Positions 37,743 through 47,050 of a stretch of 51,245 nt of DNA are shown here, one piece after another. A model generated the notes under the pieces. The model was given only the letters and a program-made list of their open reading frames with translations. It was not told the origin of the DNA and ran no database searches. The number at the start of each line of letters is the position of its first letter. Positions within the stretch are counted from its first letter, which is position 1. Source of the stretch: Nostoc sp. T09 (GTDB taxonomy: Bacteria; Cyanobacteriota; Cyanobacteriia; Cyanobacteriales; Nostocaceae); assembly GCF_002154695.1 (NCBI RefSeq), contig NZ_MTAV01000153.1:284-51528 (forward strand). Direction: 5' to 3'. The position numbers were made by a program, and so were the translations under genes.

Positions 37743-38747
37743 ATGGGAACAATTTACGTCACACAAGATGATTCTTTTATCAGCAAACTTGATGAACGTC
37801 TAAACGTTAAATTTGATAAGAAAATAATTTTAGACGTACCGCTGATTAAAGTTGATGGTTTAGTAGTCATGGGACGATCTAGTATTTCTCCTGCGGCTAT
37901 TGCTGAACTGATTGATAAAAAGATTCCCTTAACTTTTCTCACAAATAACGGTAAATATATTGCTCGATTGGAGCCGGAAATGAGTAAAAACATTTTTGTT
38001 CGTAATGCCCAATGGAAAGCCGCAGGTGAATCAGCCCAAGCTGTTCATGTTACGCAAGGTTTTGTCAGAGGTAAATTAAAGAATTATCGCCAGACATTAC
38101 TACAATCTCAACGCCGCTATGCTGAACTAGATTTGAATGCTGGTATCACTCAATTAACTAATGCGATCGCATCCTTGGAAAAAGCCGATTCTATTAATTC
38201 TATCAGAGGCTTAGAAGGTGCTGGCAGTGCAGCATATTTTGGCTGTTTTAATCAACTAATTCGTGTTGATGATTTTAGTTTTACCACCCGTAATCGCCGC
38301 CCGCCAATAGATCCAGTAAATTCCCTCTTGAGTTTAGGTTATTCCTTGCTGCGTCATGATATACAAGGAGCTTTAAATATTGTGGGTTTTGACCCTTATT
38401 TAGGATACTTGCATACAGAGCGATATGGTAGACCTTCTTTAGCATTAGATTTAATGGAGGAATTTCGACCTTTAATAGTAGATGCTGTTGTTCTCACAGC
38501 GATTAATCGCCGGATGCAGACACCAAAAGATTTTATTACCGAACCTGTAAGTAATGCAGTTTCGCTTACTAAAGAAGGTTTGCATACTTTTCTGCGGCTA
38601 TATCAAGAAAAAAAGCAAGATAAATTTAAGCATCCCGTTTTGCAGAAGCAACATACTTATCAAGAAACTTTTGAAATACAGGCACGTTTCCTTGCCAAAT
38701 ATCTGCTAGGAGAAATTGATAAATATCCACCTTTAGTAATGAAGTAA
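37743..38747 (+). CDS. cas1: CRISPR integrase Cas1
   Basis: 334 residues. Cas1 with Cas2 inserts new spacers at the leader end of the array. The metal-binding residues are Glu158 (RGLEGAGSAAYF), His224 (YLHTERYGRPSLALDLMEEFR) and the Asp236/Glu239-240 group. The N-terminal beta-sandwich begins GTIYVTQDDSFISKLDERL. It lies 177 nt after cas4, with a dispersed hairpin element between, and 9 nt before cas2. It looks intact. Confidence 0.97.
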   Translation: MGTIYVTQDDSFISKLDERLNVKFDKKIILDVPLIKVDGLVVMGRSSISPAAIAELIDKKIPLTFLTNNGKYIARLEPEMSKNIFVRNAQWKAAGESAQAVHVTQGFVRGKLKNYRQTLLQSQRRYAELDLNAGITQLTNAIASLEKADSINSIRGLEGAGSAAYFGCFNQLIRVDDFSFTTRNRRPPIDPVNSLLSLGYSLLRHDIQGALNIVGFDPYLGYLHTERYGRPSLALDLMEEFRPLIVDAVVLTAINRRMQTPKDFITEPVSNAVSLTKEGLHTFLRLYQEKKQDKFKHPVLQKQHTYQETFEIQARFLAKYLLGEIDKYPPLVMK

Positions 38748-38756
38748 TTAATCCTG

Positions 38757-39029
38757 ATGTTTGTAGTAGTTTCTTACGACGTACCAGAAGACAAACGCCG
38801 CACAAAAATTCACAAGGTTCTCAAATCTTATGGACAGTGGATGCAGTATTCGGTTTTTGAATGCGACTTGACACAAACTCAGTATGCTAAACTGCGATCG
38901 CGTCTGTCTAAATTAATCAAGCCAGACCAAGACAGCATCCGGTTTTATTTCCTCTGTGCTTGCTGTCAAGGAAAAATTGAGCGCATCGGCGGCGAAATGC
39001 CAATCGATACCACGGTATTTTTTGCTTGA
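38757..39029 (+). CDS. cas2: CRISPR adaptation protein Cas2
   Basis: 90 residues with the ferredoxin-like Cas2 fold: MFVVVSYDVPEDKRRTKIHK (with the conserved Asp8 after the first strand), GQWMQYSVFECDLTQ and a C-terminal strand (DTTVFFA). Cas2 bridges two Cas1 dimers in the integrase. It starts 9 nt after cas1 and is the last cas gene before the leader and array. Confidence 0.96.
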   Translation: MFVVVSYDVPEDKRRTKIHKVLKSYGQWMQYSVFECDLTQTQYAKLRSRLSKLIKPDQDSIRFYFLCACCQGKIERIGGEMPIDTTVFFA

Positions 39030-39284
39030 GTCTTGCGTCAACCTGTAGGTGTTTGAAAAATAGAGCCAAATTTTACGCCTCGAAAGCTTATCCCCTCTAG
39101 CTTTGAACCCTTTTACACCTATTTTGAGGTTGACGCAAACTCCCAAATCCTTTCTACACAAACTTTTCAGCCTTTCGCCCCAATGTCACCCTTGACAACC
39201 CAATGCCCCAAAAGCTACTTTAAGTTGAGGTTGACGCAACTGTACCTTGAAAACCAAATATATCAATACTTTCAACTGTGGGCG
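39030..39284 (+). promoter_or_regulatory. CRISPR leader with three copies of a 12-mer
   Basis: The 255 nt between cas2 and the first repeat act as leader, as shown by intact repeats on this side and decayed ones at the far end. The 12-mer AGGTTGACGCAA occurs at 39127-39138 and 39228-39239, and inverted (TTGCGTCAACCT) at 39033-39044; the two direct copies share TGAGGTTGACGCAA. They may bind a host factor for integration or a regulator of array transcription. TTGACG within it could serve as a -35 box, but no well-spaced -10 is evident. Confidence 0.7.
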
Positions 39285-40772
39285 GTTCCAATTAACAATA
39301 ATCCCTATCAGGGATTGAAACATTAAATCGGAAGTGCGATCGCGCAATACTCGAAAGTTCCAATTAACAATAATCCCTATCAGGGATTGAAACAAAGCTA
39401 ACTCATCAAGATGTGGCGCAATATCTAAAGTTCCAATTAACAATAATCCCTATCAGGGATTGAAACATGATGAACGCTTATCAAGTCCAACCCACAGGAC
39501 AAATCAAGGTTCCAATTAACAATAATCCCTATCAGGGATTGAAACAAGGAATCCTCCCGGTGGCTAAACGGCTGGCTAAAGTTCCAATTAACAATAATCC
39601 CTATCAGGGATTGAAACTCTTCGGTTATTGGCAGCACGATTGAGAATGCTATTGTTCCAATTAACAATAATCCCTATCAGGGATTGAAACTTCTAAATTA
39701 GAGCGTCGTTCTAAAAACTCCATAATGTTCCAATTAACAATAATCCCTATCAGGGATTGAAACATAATTCAGTGCGAGTTGTAATAAATGTGACTAAGGT
39801 TCCAATTAACAATAATCCCTATCAGGGATTGAAACTTGATTTTTCTGTGATTATGAAATTTTGATTATAAGGTTCCAATTAACAATAATCCCTATCAGGG
39901 ATTGAAACTAGTAGTTCTACTTCTTTCTCGATAGCTCTTGTAGGTGTTCCAATTAACAATAATCCCTATCAGGGATTGAAACCAAATTTTTCTTTACCAA
40001 CTTTCCATTGATTGCGTTCCAATTAACAATAATCCCTATCAGGGATTGAAACAGAGTTGCTGATAACCTTCCTGAGATTATCCAATGTTCCAATTAACAA
40101 TAATCCCTATCAGGGATTGAAACTGCTAGGTAATGGTTGAGGAATAACCGAATATTGTTCCAATTAACAATAATCCCTATCAGGGATTGAAACCCTGTGA
40201 AGGAGCTTTCTTCAAAAGCTGAGTATGGTTCCAATTAACAATAATCCCTATCAGGGATTGAAACTGGGATTGGCTGATGGTGGAAGCTCCATTACTCGGA
40301 GTTCCAATTAACAATAATCCCTATCAGGGATTGAAACTCTACTTACAGATATCCAATCAGCGCAATCTCTACTGTTCCAATTAACAATAATCCCTATCAG
40401 GGATTGAAACACAATACTGGCATTCCATGAAGGTGTCTCCTTGAGTTCCAATTAACAATAATCCCTATCAGGGATTGAAACACGAAACTCTAAGCACTCT
40501 TTAATCTGTAGCGCCAGTTCCAATTAACAATAATCCCTATCAGGGATTGAAACACCTGTGTATTTGATTGATCTACTCTGCGAATACTAAGTTCCAATTA
40601 ACAATAATCCCTATCAGGGATTGAAACAAGGCTACATAAAGTAAATTTTTTTCTTGCTCTAATTGCGTTCCAATTAACTAAAATCCCTAATAGGGATTGA
40701 AATTTAAATTTGGTTAGATATTTTTTGCATCAAAAAGTTTTAATTATCTAAAATCCTATTAGGGATTGAAAC
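39285..40772 (+). CRISPR. type I-D CRISPR array, 21 repeats and 20 spacers
   Basis: The 37-nt repeat begins GTTCCAATTAAC, contains the stem AATCCCTATCAGGGATT and ends ATTGAAAC. The first 19 copies are identical (starts at 39285, 39357, 39430, 39509, 39581, 39654, 39727, 39799, 39872, 39946, 40016, 40087, 40157, 40228, 40301, 40374, 40445, 40517, 40591). Copy 20 (40667) and copy 21 (40737, 36 nt) have diverged, marking the old end. Spacers are 33-42 nt, mostly 34-37; the third is 42. No two spacers look alike. Transcription is on the plus strand from the leader beside cas2. Targets cannot be told without a search. Confidence 0.98.
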
Positions 40773-41104
40773 TTGTCATTGAGCTGTAAGCCACTAGATT
40801 AGCACCTAGAGCAATACTGAATTATTCGTGAAAAAATAATAATTGTGTAAGGTGGGCAATGCCCACCCTACGAAGTTTGTAGACTAATAAAATTTTTGTT
40901 GAGTTTCTGATTAATTAACATCTCTATCAGGAATGGGAACGTGAATGATGTTCAGCTTATAGAGCAAATTCAAGTTGAAATTCATTTAAATTACTAATAT
41001 GGATTTCAAAGTATTTGAGTTAAAATTCATCACAATCCCTATTAATGGTGATAATTTCTAACTAAGTATTACTACTGAGACATAATCTGCTATAAGCTGA
41101 ATAA
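40773..41104. other. array trailer with repeat remnant and dispersed hairpin
   Basis: The 332 nt after the array contain no gene. The 17-nt palindrome GGTGGGCAATGCCCACC (40851-40867) is a common cyanobacterial dispersed hairpin. A strongly decayed repeat relic lies at 40914-40940 (ATTAACA then CTATCAGG and GGGAAC). A second, weaker one may lie near 41025-41050 (CAATCCCTATTAATGG). They suggest that the array was once longer. Confidence 0.5.
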
Positions 41105-41473
41105 ATGAACTACGAAACAGCTCGCAAAATTCTTATAGACCAAGTATTACCAACCGAGGACAACCCAGATTCCTTGTTAATGCGTATGAAGCAGGGAAAA
41201 CCGCCAGTTCCTGGTCAAATCACCTCGATGTTGTTGGCCTTAAAAGTGGTGTTTGAATCCCTCAAAGAAGCCTCTACTCTCGACAGAGACTTAGCTTTTG
41301 CACTTTTTGAGTTAAGCATTAAGACTCAACAGCTATTCGCCGCAGGACGCAAGGCTGGAGTTGATTGGCCGCCATTACTTAAGGAAGATTTGCTACGAAT
41401 TTCTCTAGCAGCTGAAAGTATTTTTTCTGGTACATGGCAAGCCCCGCCTTCTGGAGGACTTGGCGGGTTATAA
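41105..41473 (+). CDS. conserved cyanobacterial protein of unknown function
   Basis: 122 residues, mostly helical, without membrane segment. The sequence ETARKILIDQVLPTEDNPDS, KQGKPPVPGQITSMLLALKV and TLDRDLAFALFELSIKTQQL looks like a compact helical bundle. I recognise this as a type of protein recurring in cyanobacteria but not as a family with a known role. It is followed by a convergent gene with a shared terminator. The C-terminus is rich in Gly/Pro (QAPPSGGLGGL). Confidence 0.75.
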   Translation: MNYETARKILIDQVLPTEDNPDSLLMRMKQGKPPVPGQITSMLLALKVVFESLKEASTLDRDLAFALFELSIKTQQLFAAGRKAGVDWPPLLKEDLLRISLAAESIFSGTWQAPPSGGLGGL

Positions 41474-41567
41474 AAAGGCTGAAGTCTAAATAATAAAGTA
41501 TAAAATACCCAACTCTTCAGCTAACTCTATAGTGAAGAGTTTTATCGTTTATCCTGCTTCAGCCTTT
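41474..41567. terminator. nested inverted repeats, bidirectional terminator
   Basis: An outer perfect 11-bp pair AAAGGCTGAAG (41474-41484) / CTTCAGCCTTT (41557-41567) encloses an inner 9-bp pair AACTCTTCA (41511-41519) / TGAAGAGTT (41533-41541) followed by TTTATC. It lies between convergent genes and would serve both strands. Confidence 0.7.
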
Positions 41568-41573
41568 ATCTAT

Positions 41574-42185
41574 TTAACGATTTCGCAGTTCTGCTTCTAA
41601 CTTGTCTAAATCGCTTTTGAGCAAAACCGTCATTTGACCAGTGAAAGCTTTGCCAGTCTTAGGCTGTGCAACTTCTATCCAATAGGCGTAGCGATCGCCT
41701 ACGCGCAATTCTCCTTGCAAAGCTTCCCTAATTGGAGTTTTGGCAAATCGGGCTGAGTTAACCGCACTTTGATTGGGATATTTATAAAGTAGTTGAGCAC
41801 GACTAAAATCTTGATAAATATCCAGCCCATAAATTACCCGTAAGGCCTCTTGGAAGCGCTCAAATGTCATACCGTTAACAGCATCATACATAGTAATGCG
41901 CTCGTTGCGAATCATGCTGCGGTCTTTAGCAAATGCTACTTTACCAGGAGGTAACACCGATGCTAAAAAGGTGAATCGCTGGGCGGCTGTGTCACTCTTT
42001 TGTACAAATAATCGCTCTCCACTATTGGGACGTAGAGTGGGATGTGCTTTAATCCAGGTTTCTACTTCTTCTGTTTTTTGCCCTGGTAAAGCATTGGCTT
42101 TGAAATCAGCAAGCATTCCCACAGATAGCCAGGACACTAAAGAAACAGGCAAAATCAAAAAAGTAAGCAGAGGTTTTTTTAGCAT
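41574..42185 (-). CDS. secreted or membrane-anchored protein of unknown function
   Basis: 203 residues. The N-terminus MLKKPLLTFLILPVSLVSWL is a signal peptide or anchor, with a likely cleavage after about residue 32 (KANALPG). The mature part is mixed alpha/beta (TWIKAHPTLRPNSGERLFVQK, MTFERFQEALRVIYGLDIYQ, RVGDRYAYWIEVAQPKTGKAF) and has no catalytic motif I can name. It is probably periplasmic or lumenal. The gene is convergent with the preceding one and lies 121 nt from the alcohol dehydrogenase gene on the same strand. Confidence 0.75.
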   Translation of the reverse strand: MLKKPLLTFLILPVSLVSWLSVGMLADFKANALPGQKTEEVETWIKAHPTLRPNSGERLFVQKSDTAAQRFTFLASVLPPGKVAFAKDRSMIRNERITMYDAVNGMTFERFQEALRVIYGLDIYQDFSRAQLLYKYPNQSAVNSARFAKTPIREALQGELRVGDRYAYWIEVAQPKTGKAFTGQMTVLLKSDLDKLEAELRNR

Positions 42186-42306
42186 TTTCTCTTCAGGATT
42201 TACATGGAAATACCCCCGTTAGTAGTAACAGGGATGTAACCATAGTTTTCCCGTTTTTCAGCAGAATTATTTCATCTAATCTTTACGTCCCTGCTTGTTT
42301 GGGTCA

Positions 42307-43338
42307 TCATTCAGGTGTCAGTGCTACCTTAATTACCTTACGCGCTTTCATATCACTAAACACCTGTGCTAAATCCTTTAACGGGCGATGTTCGCTGATC
42401 AGTAGTTCTAAAGGATGTTTACGACTAGTTATCATCGATAGAGCAGCCCGGACATACTCTGGAGTATTATGAAACACACCCTTGAGAGTAAGTTCGCTGT
42501 AGTGTAGCTGTTCTGTATTGATGGTAATAGTCGTATCTCGCGGACAACCACCAAATAAGTTAACTGTTGCACCAGGACGGGCAGTTGCGATCGCAGTTTC
42601 CCAAACGTTTGGTACTCCAGTTGCTTCAATCACCACATCTGCACCCCAGCCTTGGGTGAGTTCTTTCACGACACCTGGAATATCTTGAATTTGGTGATAG
42701 TTAAAAGTCTTAGCTGCACCTAATTTTTTGCCAATTTCTAGCCTTTGGTCATTACCTCCCCACAGCCAAACCTCGGCTTTTGCATCATCAGCTAAAGCTG
42801 CGACAAACATTAGCCCTATCGCCCCATCTCCCAACACAACTACCCGATCTTCCGCTTTGATTCGGGTACGTCCTACCCCATGCAATACACAAGCTAAGGG
42901 TTCAGTCATCGCTGCCAATTCAAAGGGCAACTCATCAGGAATTCGCAATAAATTATGCTGTACTATTGGCGCGGGAATTTTCAGGTATTCAGCAAAAGTA
43001 CCATTATTCCAGGTCAAATTTGGGCATAGGGAATATTCTCGCCGTTGACAAAAAAAGCAATTCATGCAGGGTGCAGAGTTATTTGCTACAACGCGATCGC
43101 CTATTTGCCAATCTCTAACGCCTTCACCTAATGCAACAATTCGCCCAGCTGCTTCATGACCAAACAAAGTCGGTGGTGTCAGCATTCTGGCATGACCACC
43201 ACGCCGCCATACTTTTAAATCTGTACCACAAGTTGTAGCAGCACCAACCTGAATTACCACCTCACCAGCAGCAGGAGTTGGATCGGGGACTGCCTCTAGG
43301 CGTAAATCTTCTTGACCATAAAGCAAGGCTGCCAACAC
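42307..43338 (-). CDS. zinc-dependent alcohol dehydrogenase (MDR, sorbitol/threonine dehydrogenase-like)
   Basis: 343 residues. The catalytic zinc site is Cys37 (TTCGTDLK) with His61-Glu62 (FGHEAAGRIV), and the structural zinc site is Cys91, Cys94, Cys97 and Cys105 (CMNCFFCQRREYSLC). The Rossmann motif is VVVLGDGAIGLMFV. It is a medium-chain NAD(P)-dependent dehydrogenase of the sorbitol/threonine type; the substrate cannot be read. Both zinc sites are complete. The 43339-43479 gap downstream of the small zinc-ribbon gene holds no other gene. Confidence 0.92.
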   Translation of the reverse strand: MLAALLYGQEDLRLEAVPDPTPAAGEVVIQVGAATTCGTDLKVWRRGGHARMLTPPTLFGHEAAGRIVALGEGVRDWQIGDRVVANNSAPCMNCFFCQRREYSLCPNLTWNNGTFAEYLKIPAPIVQHNLLRIPDELPFELAAMTEPLACVLHGVGRTRIKAEDRVVVLGDGAIGLMFVAALADDAKAEVWLWGGNDQRLEIGKKLGAAKTFNYHQIQDIPGVVKELTQGWGADVVIEATGVPNVWETAIATARPGATVNLFGGCPRDTTITINTEQLHYSELTLKGVFHNTPEYVRAALSMITSRKHPLELLISEHRPLKDLAQVFSDMKARKVIKVALTPE

Positions 43339-43479
43339 AGCTTTTGACCTAAATTAATGACTTCACCTGATTTTACCAGGTGAAGTCATCATGATTTTTA
43401 TTAAAAAACGGCTGATTCAGATTCCTGACTTCCTTGAATTAAATCGGGAATCTTACAACCAAATTAATTAAAAGGATCG

Positions 43480-43665
43480 CTATGTATTTACTGTCGGTTG
43501 GGGTAGTACTCCTGTGTTCCGAGTTTCCGCATTAGACAGACGACTCAGAGTTAATAGTGGTACTTCTTGTCGGCAAGATAGACAAAACCAATAAACTTCG
43601 CTATGCCGAATATGGCGCAGGAGGGAACCACCACAACATGGACAAGTGTTGGTTCTCATACTCAT
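43480..43665 (-). CDS. small zinc-ribbon protein
   Basis: 61 residues. It has two Cys pairs, CPCCGG (residues 8-11) and FCLSCRQE, that form a zinc ribbon with the spacing C-x2-C...C-x2-C. GGAGG lies 8 nt upstream of the ATG. The C-terminus is polar and probably unstructured. Small proteins of this sequence type recur in filamentous cyanobacteria; the role is unknown. It sits between the alcohol dehydrogenase and glycosyltransferase genes on the same strand. Confidence 0.78.
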   Translation of the reverse strand: MSMRTNTCPCCGGSLLRHIRHSEVYWFCLSCRQEVPLLTLSRLSNAETRNTGVLPQPTVNT

Positions 43666-43721
43666 AACGATGTCCTCCTTAAAAGAAATGTTGTTGTAAG
43701 ATGCAAAAAAAATTTTGTTGA

Positions 43722-44789
43722 TTAAAACTGAATTTTGGCAGCATGAATGTGCCCATTCAAGTCTATGCGATCTTTAATAATTTGTTCATAGACTGCTTCA
43801 TAACCATTAACCATTTGGGCAACGCTAAAATTCTTTTCTACGTGTTTTCTACAGGCGTAGCGATTGAGTTTTAAAGCTTTAGGAATCAGATCTGCCATTT
43901 GCTTATAGGTTTGACAGACAAAACCTGTTTCACCATGAGCAATAACCTCTGGTACAGAACCTAGATTCATGGCAATTACAGGTGTACCAGTTGCCATTGA
44001 TTCAATCATTACCAAACCAAAAGGTTCTTGCCAGGTAATGGGAAAAAGAGTGATTGCAGCATTGCCCAAGAGTTCAGCTTTTTCTGCATGGTTAACTTCA
44101 CCTAAATATTCAATTTGCTGACCATCTATATGGGGGGCAATCTCTTGTTCAAAAAACTTTGAGTCTACTACATCAATCTTTCCTGCCATCTTCAAGCGCC
44201 AACCACTCTGCTTAGCTATGGCGATCGCATGTTGCGGACCCTTTTCAGGGGAAAAGCGCCCTAAGAATGCCAAATATTCTGGTTCTTGAGGTTGTTGCTT
44301 AAACGGATAATCTTCCGGCTTAATTCCGTTGTAAACAGTGCCAAAATAGTTTAAATCTATCTGCCGCTGTGCGTCACTAATACTGACGTATGGTTGCTTC
44401 TTATGGTGGCTAAATGCTTTCCGGTTCTCCTTTGTAAAGCTGCCGTGCAGAGTATGCACTGTGGGAGTTGGTACTAAACTCGCTAACGATAGTGCTGAAA
44501 TCCCTACATGGGAGTGAATAATATCGAATTCTTGCGATCGCTGATAAACTTGGCTCAGTTCAAGCATTTCGTACACTGCATACTCTTTGACATTCGGGTC
44601 TAAGCGCAATGCTTGCGGATAAACTGCTTCTAAATTAGCCAGAGTTTGGGAATCACTAGAGGCGAATAAAGTGACTTCATGACCGCGAAGAACTAGTTCA
44701 TCGGTCAAGTGACTCACTACCAGTTCAATTCCTCCGTATGTTGGAGGTGGAACTCGTTCCCATAAGGGGGCGACTTGAGCGATCTTCAT
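43722..44789 (-). CDS. glycosyltransferase family 4 (GT-B)
   Basis: 355 residues. The N-terminal acceptor domain has PPPTYGGIELVVSHLTDELVLRGHEVTLFAS and the FDIIHSHVGISAL motif. The C-terminal donor domain has YLAFLGRFSPEKGPQHAIAI and the nucleotide-sugar E-x7-E motif in EPFGLVMIESMATGTPVIAM. It adds a sugar to an unknown acceptor; many relatives act in exopolysaccharide or glycolipid synthesis. It is probably a single-gene unit with the zinc-ribbon gene 57 nt downstream. Confidence 0.92.
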   Translation of the reverse strand: MKIAQVAPLWERVPPPTYGGIELVVSHLTDELVLRGHEVTLFASSDSQTLANLEAVYPQALRLDPNVKEYAVYEMLELSQVYQRSQEFDIIHSHVGISALSLASLVPTPTVHTLHGSFTKENRKAFSHHKKQPYVSISDAQRQIDLNYFGTVYNGIKPEDYPFKQQPQEPEYLAFLGRFSPEKGPQHAIAIAKQSGWRLKMAGKIDVVDSKFFEQEIAPHIDGQQIEYLGEVNHAEKAELLGNAAITLFPITWQEPFGLVMIESMATGTPVIAMNLGSVPEVIAHGETGFVCQTYKQMADLIPKALKLNRYACRKHVEKNFSVAQMVNGYEAVYEQIIKDRIDLNGHIHAAKIQF

Positions 44790-45238
44790 ATGTTTTGGTT
44801 CAGCCGATTAAATAGCTCTCAATGTGAGAACTTACGTCAATGTTTGAGGGCAAAGAATTTATACTTAATCTTCTGAAATTTAAATTAACCAAAACTATGC
44901 TCGCAAATGCAATATCGGTTAACCGTACCGCCGAAACAGCACCCATAAATTTCAGTTATTCAGTAATTGCCGCCTAGCGACTACAATACAAAGATACAAT
45001 AGACTGTTAACTCCTTTCATCTGTCTTGGGGATCATTAGACAATTGCCTATTTTGTAACTTAACCTACTGAATATCAAATTTTGTAGCTGAGAATACTAA
45101 ATTTTCTTTTGGGATCAATTATTTCCAAGGCTGATTTCAGGAAAAGTGCTTCAATCCTAGAGAAACTATGAATATTAAATAAATCTAAAAACCACCTAAT
45201 TATTGATTAAATAATTAATTTATGTAAATAAATCCTCA
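44790..45238. other. 449-nt AT-rich intergenic region between divergent genes
   Basis: This holds the promoters of the glycosyltransferase and the exonuclease III gene. I see no RNA gene and no strong hairpin. A 26-codon ORF at 44897 lacks a ribosome site and is not supported. Confidence 0.5.
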
Positions 45239-46021
45239 ATGAAAATTGCTACTTGGAACGTTAATTCAATTCGCACTCGCCTAGAACAAGTTATTGATTG
45301 GTTAAGCCAAAATCCGGTTGATGTACTCTGCTTGCAAGAAACGAAAGTTGTAGATGCAGATTTTCCGCGATCGCCCTTTGAAAAATTAGGTTATAAACTT
45401 GATTTTTCAGGACAAAAAGCATACAACGGTGTAGCTTTCATCAGCCGTAAATCGCTTTTAGATGTCAGTACTGGCTTCACATCAATTGTGCCCAATTTAC
45501 AACCAGAATGGGACGAACAAAAACGGGTAATTACGGGAATTATTGATAATGTTCGGATTGTGAATCTTTATGTTCCCAACGGTGCAGCAGTAGGTAGCGA
45601 AAAATACGAATATAAATTGCGTTGGTTAACAGTATTGCGTGAGTATTTACAGTTGCTACTAAAATCACAATCTGCCATCTGTGTATGCGGTGACTTTAAT
45701 ATTGCTTTAGAAGCAAAAGATATTCACGATAAAGTTAAAGCCGACAATCACATCATGGCATCAGAACCAGAACGCCAAGCCCTACGGGATATACTGACAC
45801 TGGGATTTGCCGATGCTTTTCGCAAATTTACTCAAGAAGGTGGAAACTACAGTTGGTGGGACTATCGCGCCGCTTCCTTCCAGCGTAATTTAGGTTGGCG
45901 GATTGACCACCATTATCTAACACCAGTGCTGTATGAGAGCGCTAAAAGCTGCATTATCGATGTTGCACCGAGAAAATTACCCCAACCTAGCGACCATACA
46001 CCAGTAATTGTGGAATTTTGA
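45239..46021 (+). CDS. xthA: exodeoxyribonuclease III (AP endonuclease)
   Basis: 260 residues with the exonuclease/endonuclease/phosphatase fold: MKIATWNVNSIRTRL (metal-binding Asn), VDVLCLQETKV (catalytic Glu), GDFNIALEAKD and the final SDHTPVIVEF with the catalytic Asp-His. It repairs abasic sites in DNA and removes 3' blocks. It is a standalone gene. The family is well conserved and the active site is complete. Confidence 0.96.
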   Translation: MKIATWNVNSIRTRLEQVIDWLSQNPVDVLCLQETKVVDADFPRSPFEKLGYKLDFSGQKAYNGVAFISRKSLLDVSTGFTSIVPNLQPEWDEQKRVITGIIDNVRIVNLYVPNGAAVGSEKYEYKLRWLTVLREYLQLLLKSQSAICVCGDFNIALEAKDIHDKVKADNHIMASEPERQALRDILTLGFADAFRKFTQEGGNYSWWDYRAASFQRNLGWRIDHHYLTPVLYESAKSCIIDVAPRKLPQPSDHTPVIVEF

Positions 46022-46174
46022 ACAGGGTGCTGGCAGCAAACGGAGACGCGGAGAAATAATAAATGACAAATGACCATTGACTCTTGACAATTGCCCCATG
46101 CCCAATTCCCTTTTTTAGATTAGGGTGTAGATGGAATTTATAATCTCAAAACCTAAATCTAAAATCCTTGTTCT

Positions 46175-47050
46175 ATGATTCTAGTCACTGGAGCAACGGG
46201 AGGAATTGGTCGCAAAGTCGTGCGACTGTTACGCCAACAGGAGAAGCCAGTACGGGCATTTGTTCGCCTGACTTCTCATTACAGCGAATTAGAACACCGA
46301 GGATCTGAAATCTTTATCGGTGATTTACGGCGGGAAAAGGATATTCAGCAAGCTTGTCGTGGTGTCGAATATATTATTAGCGCCCACGGTTCTGATAGCG
46401 ATGCTTTATCCCTAGATTATCGCGCCAATATTGAACTCATTGACCAAGCAAAAGCAAATGGAGTTAAACATTTCGTTTTCATTTCTGTACTAGGTGCCGA
46501 TCGGGGGTATGAAGATGCTCCTGTATTCAAAGCCAAACGCGCAGTAGAGAAATATCTGGAAGCTAGTGGCGTGAATTACACTATTTTACGTCCGGCTGGA
46601 TTAGCATCGAACTTGCTAACATTAGCAGAACGGTTTCGCGAAACAGGGTTGTATCTACTCATTGGCGATCCCAAAAATCGTACTTCGATTGTAAGTACAG
46701 ATGATTTGGCCAAGATGGTGGTGGATTCTTTGACAGTTGAAGGCGCTCGCAACCAGACTTTAGCAGTAGGAGGACCAGAGATTTTACTGCGTGGGGATAT
46801 TCCCCAAATCTTTGGTCGCATCTTCAACAAAGAACCAATAGTAATTAACCCGCCATTATTTGCCCTTGATGGATTACGAAGTGCTTTAGGTTTATTTAAT
46901 GCCCAAACACAAAAAGCTTTGGGAACCTATCGTACTTTGCTCGCCAGTGAATTTTTCTGCACAAAAGAAGAAATCGCCAAATTAGAGAGAACTTTCGACT
47001 TTAAATTGGAGACATTAGAAAATTTTGTGCGGCGTTATTTAGCAGTGTGA
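46175..47050 (+). CDS. NmrA-like/atypical SDR NAD(P)-binding protein
   Basis: 291 residues. It has an N-terminal Rossmann motif TGATGGIGRKVVRLL (about 5-19). Further features are AFVRLTSHYSELEHRGSEIFIGDL, the HFVFISVLGADRG segment, and KRAVEKYLEASGVNYTILRPAG. This is the atypical SDR (NmrA/HSCARG-like) group, many of which lack the catalytic Tyr-x3-Lys and act as NAD(P)-sensing or isomerase proteins; here the usual motif is not obvious. The exonuclease III gene lies 150 nt upstream and heptamer repeats separate it from the HlyD gene downstream. Confidence 0.85.
   Translation: MILVTGATGGIGRKVVRLLRQQEKPVRAFVRLTSHYSELEHRGSEIFIGDLRREKDIQQACRGVEYIISAHGSDSDALSLDYRANIELIDQAKANGVKHFVFISVLGADRGYEDAPVFKAKRAVEKYLEASGVNYTILRPAGLASNLLTLAERFRETGLYLLIGDPKNRTSIVSTDDLAKMVVDSLTVEGARNQTLAVGGPEILLRGDIPQIFGRIFNKEPIVINPPLFALDGLRSALGLFNAQTQKALGTYRTLLASEFFCTKEEIAKLERTFDFKLETLENFVRRYLAV

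Noticed and set aside
39186-39667. Minus-strand ORFs across the first CRISPR repeats
   Set aside because: They translate the repeat unit over and over (SLIGIIVNWN) and have no independent support.
44897-44977. 26-codon plus ORF in the glycosyltransferase/xthA spacer, considered as a small peptide gene
   Set aside because: There is no ribosome site, and it has no RGSGR-type ending or other peptide-signal motif.
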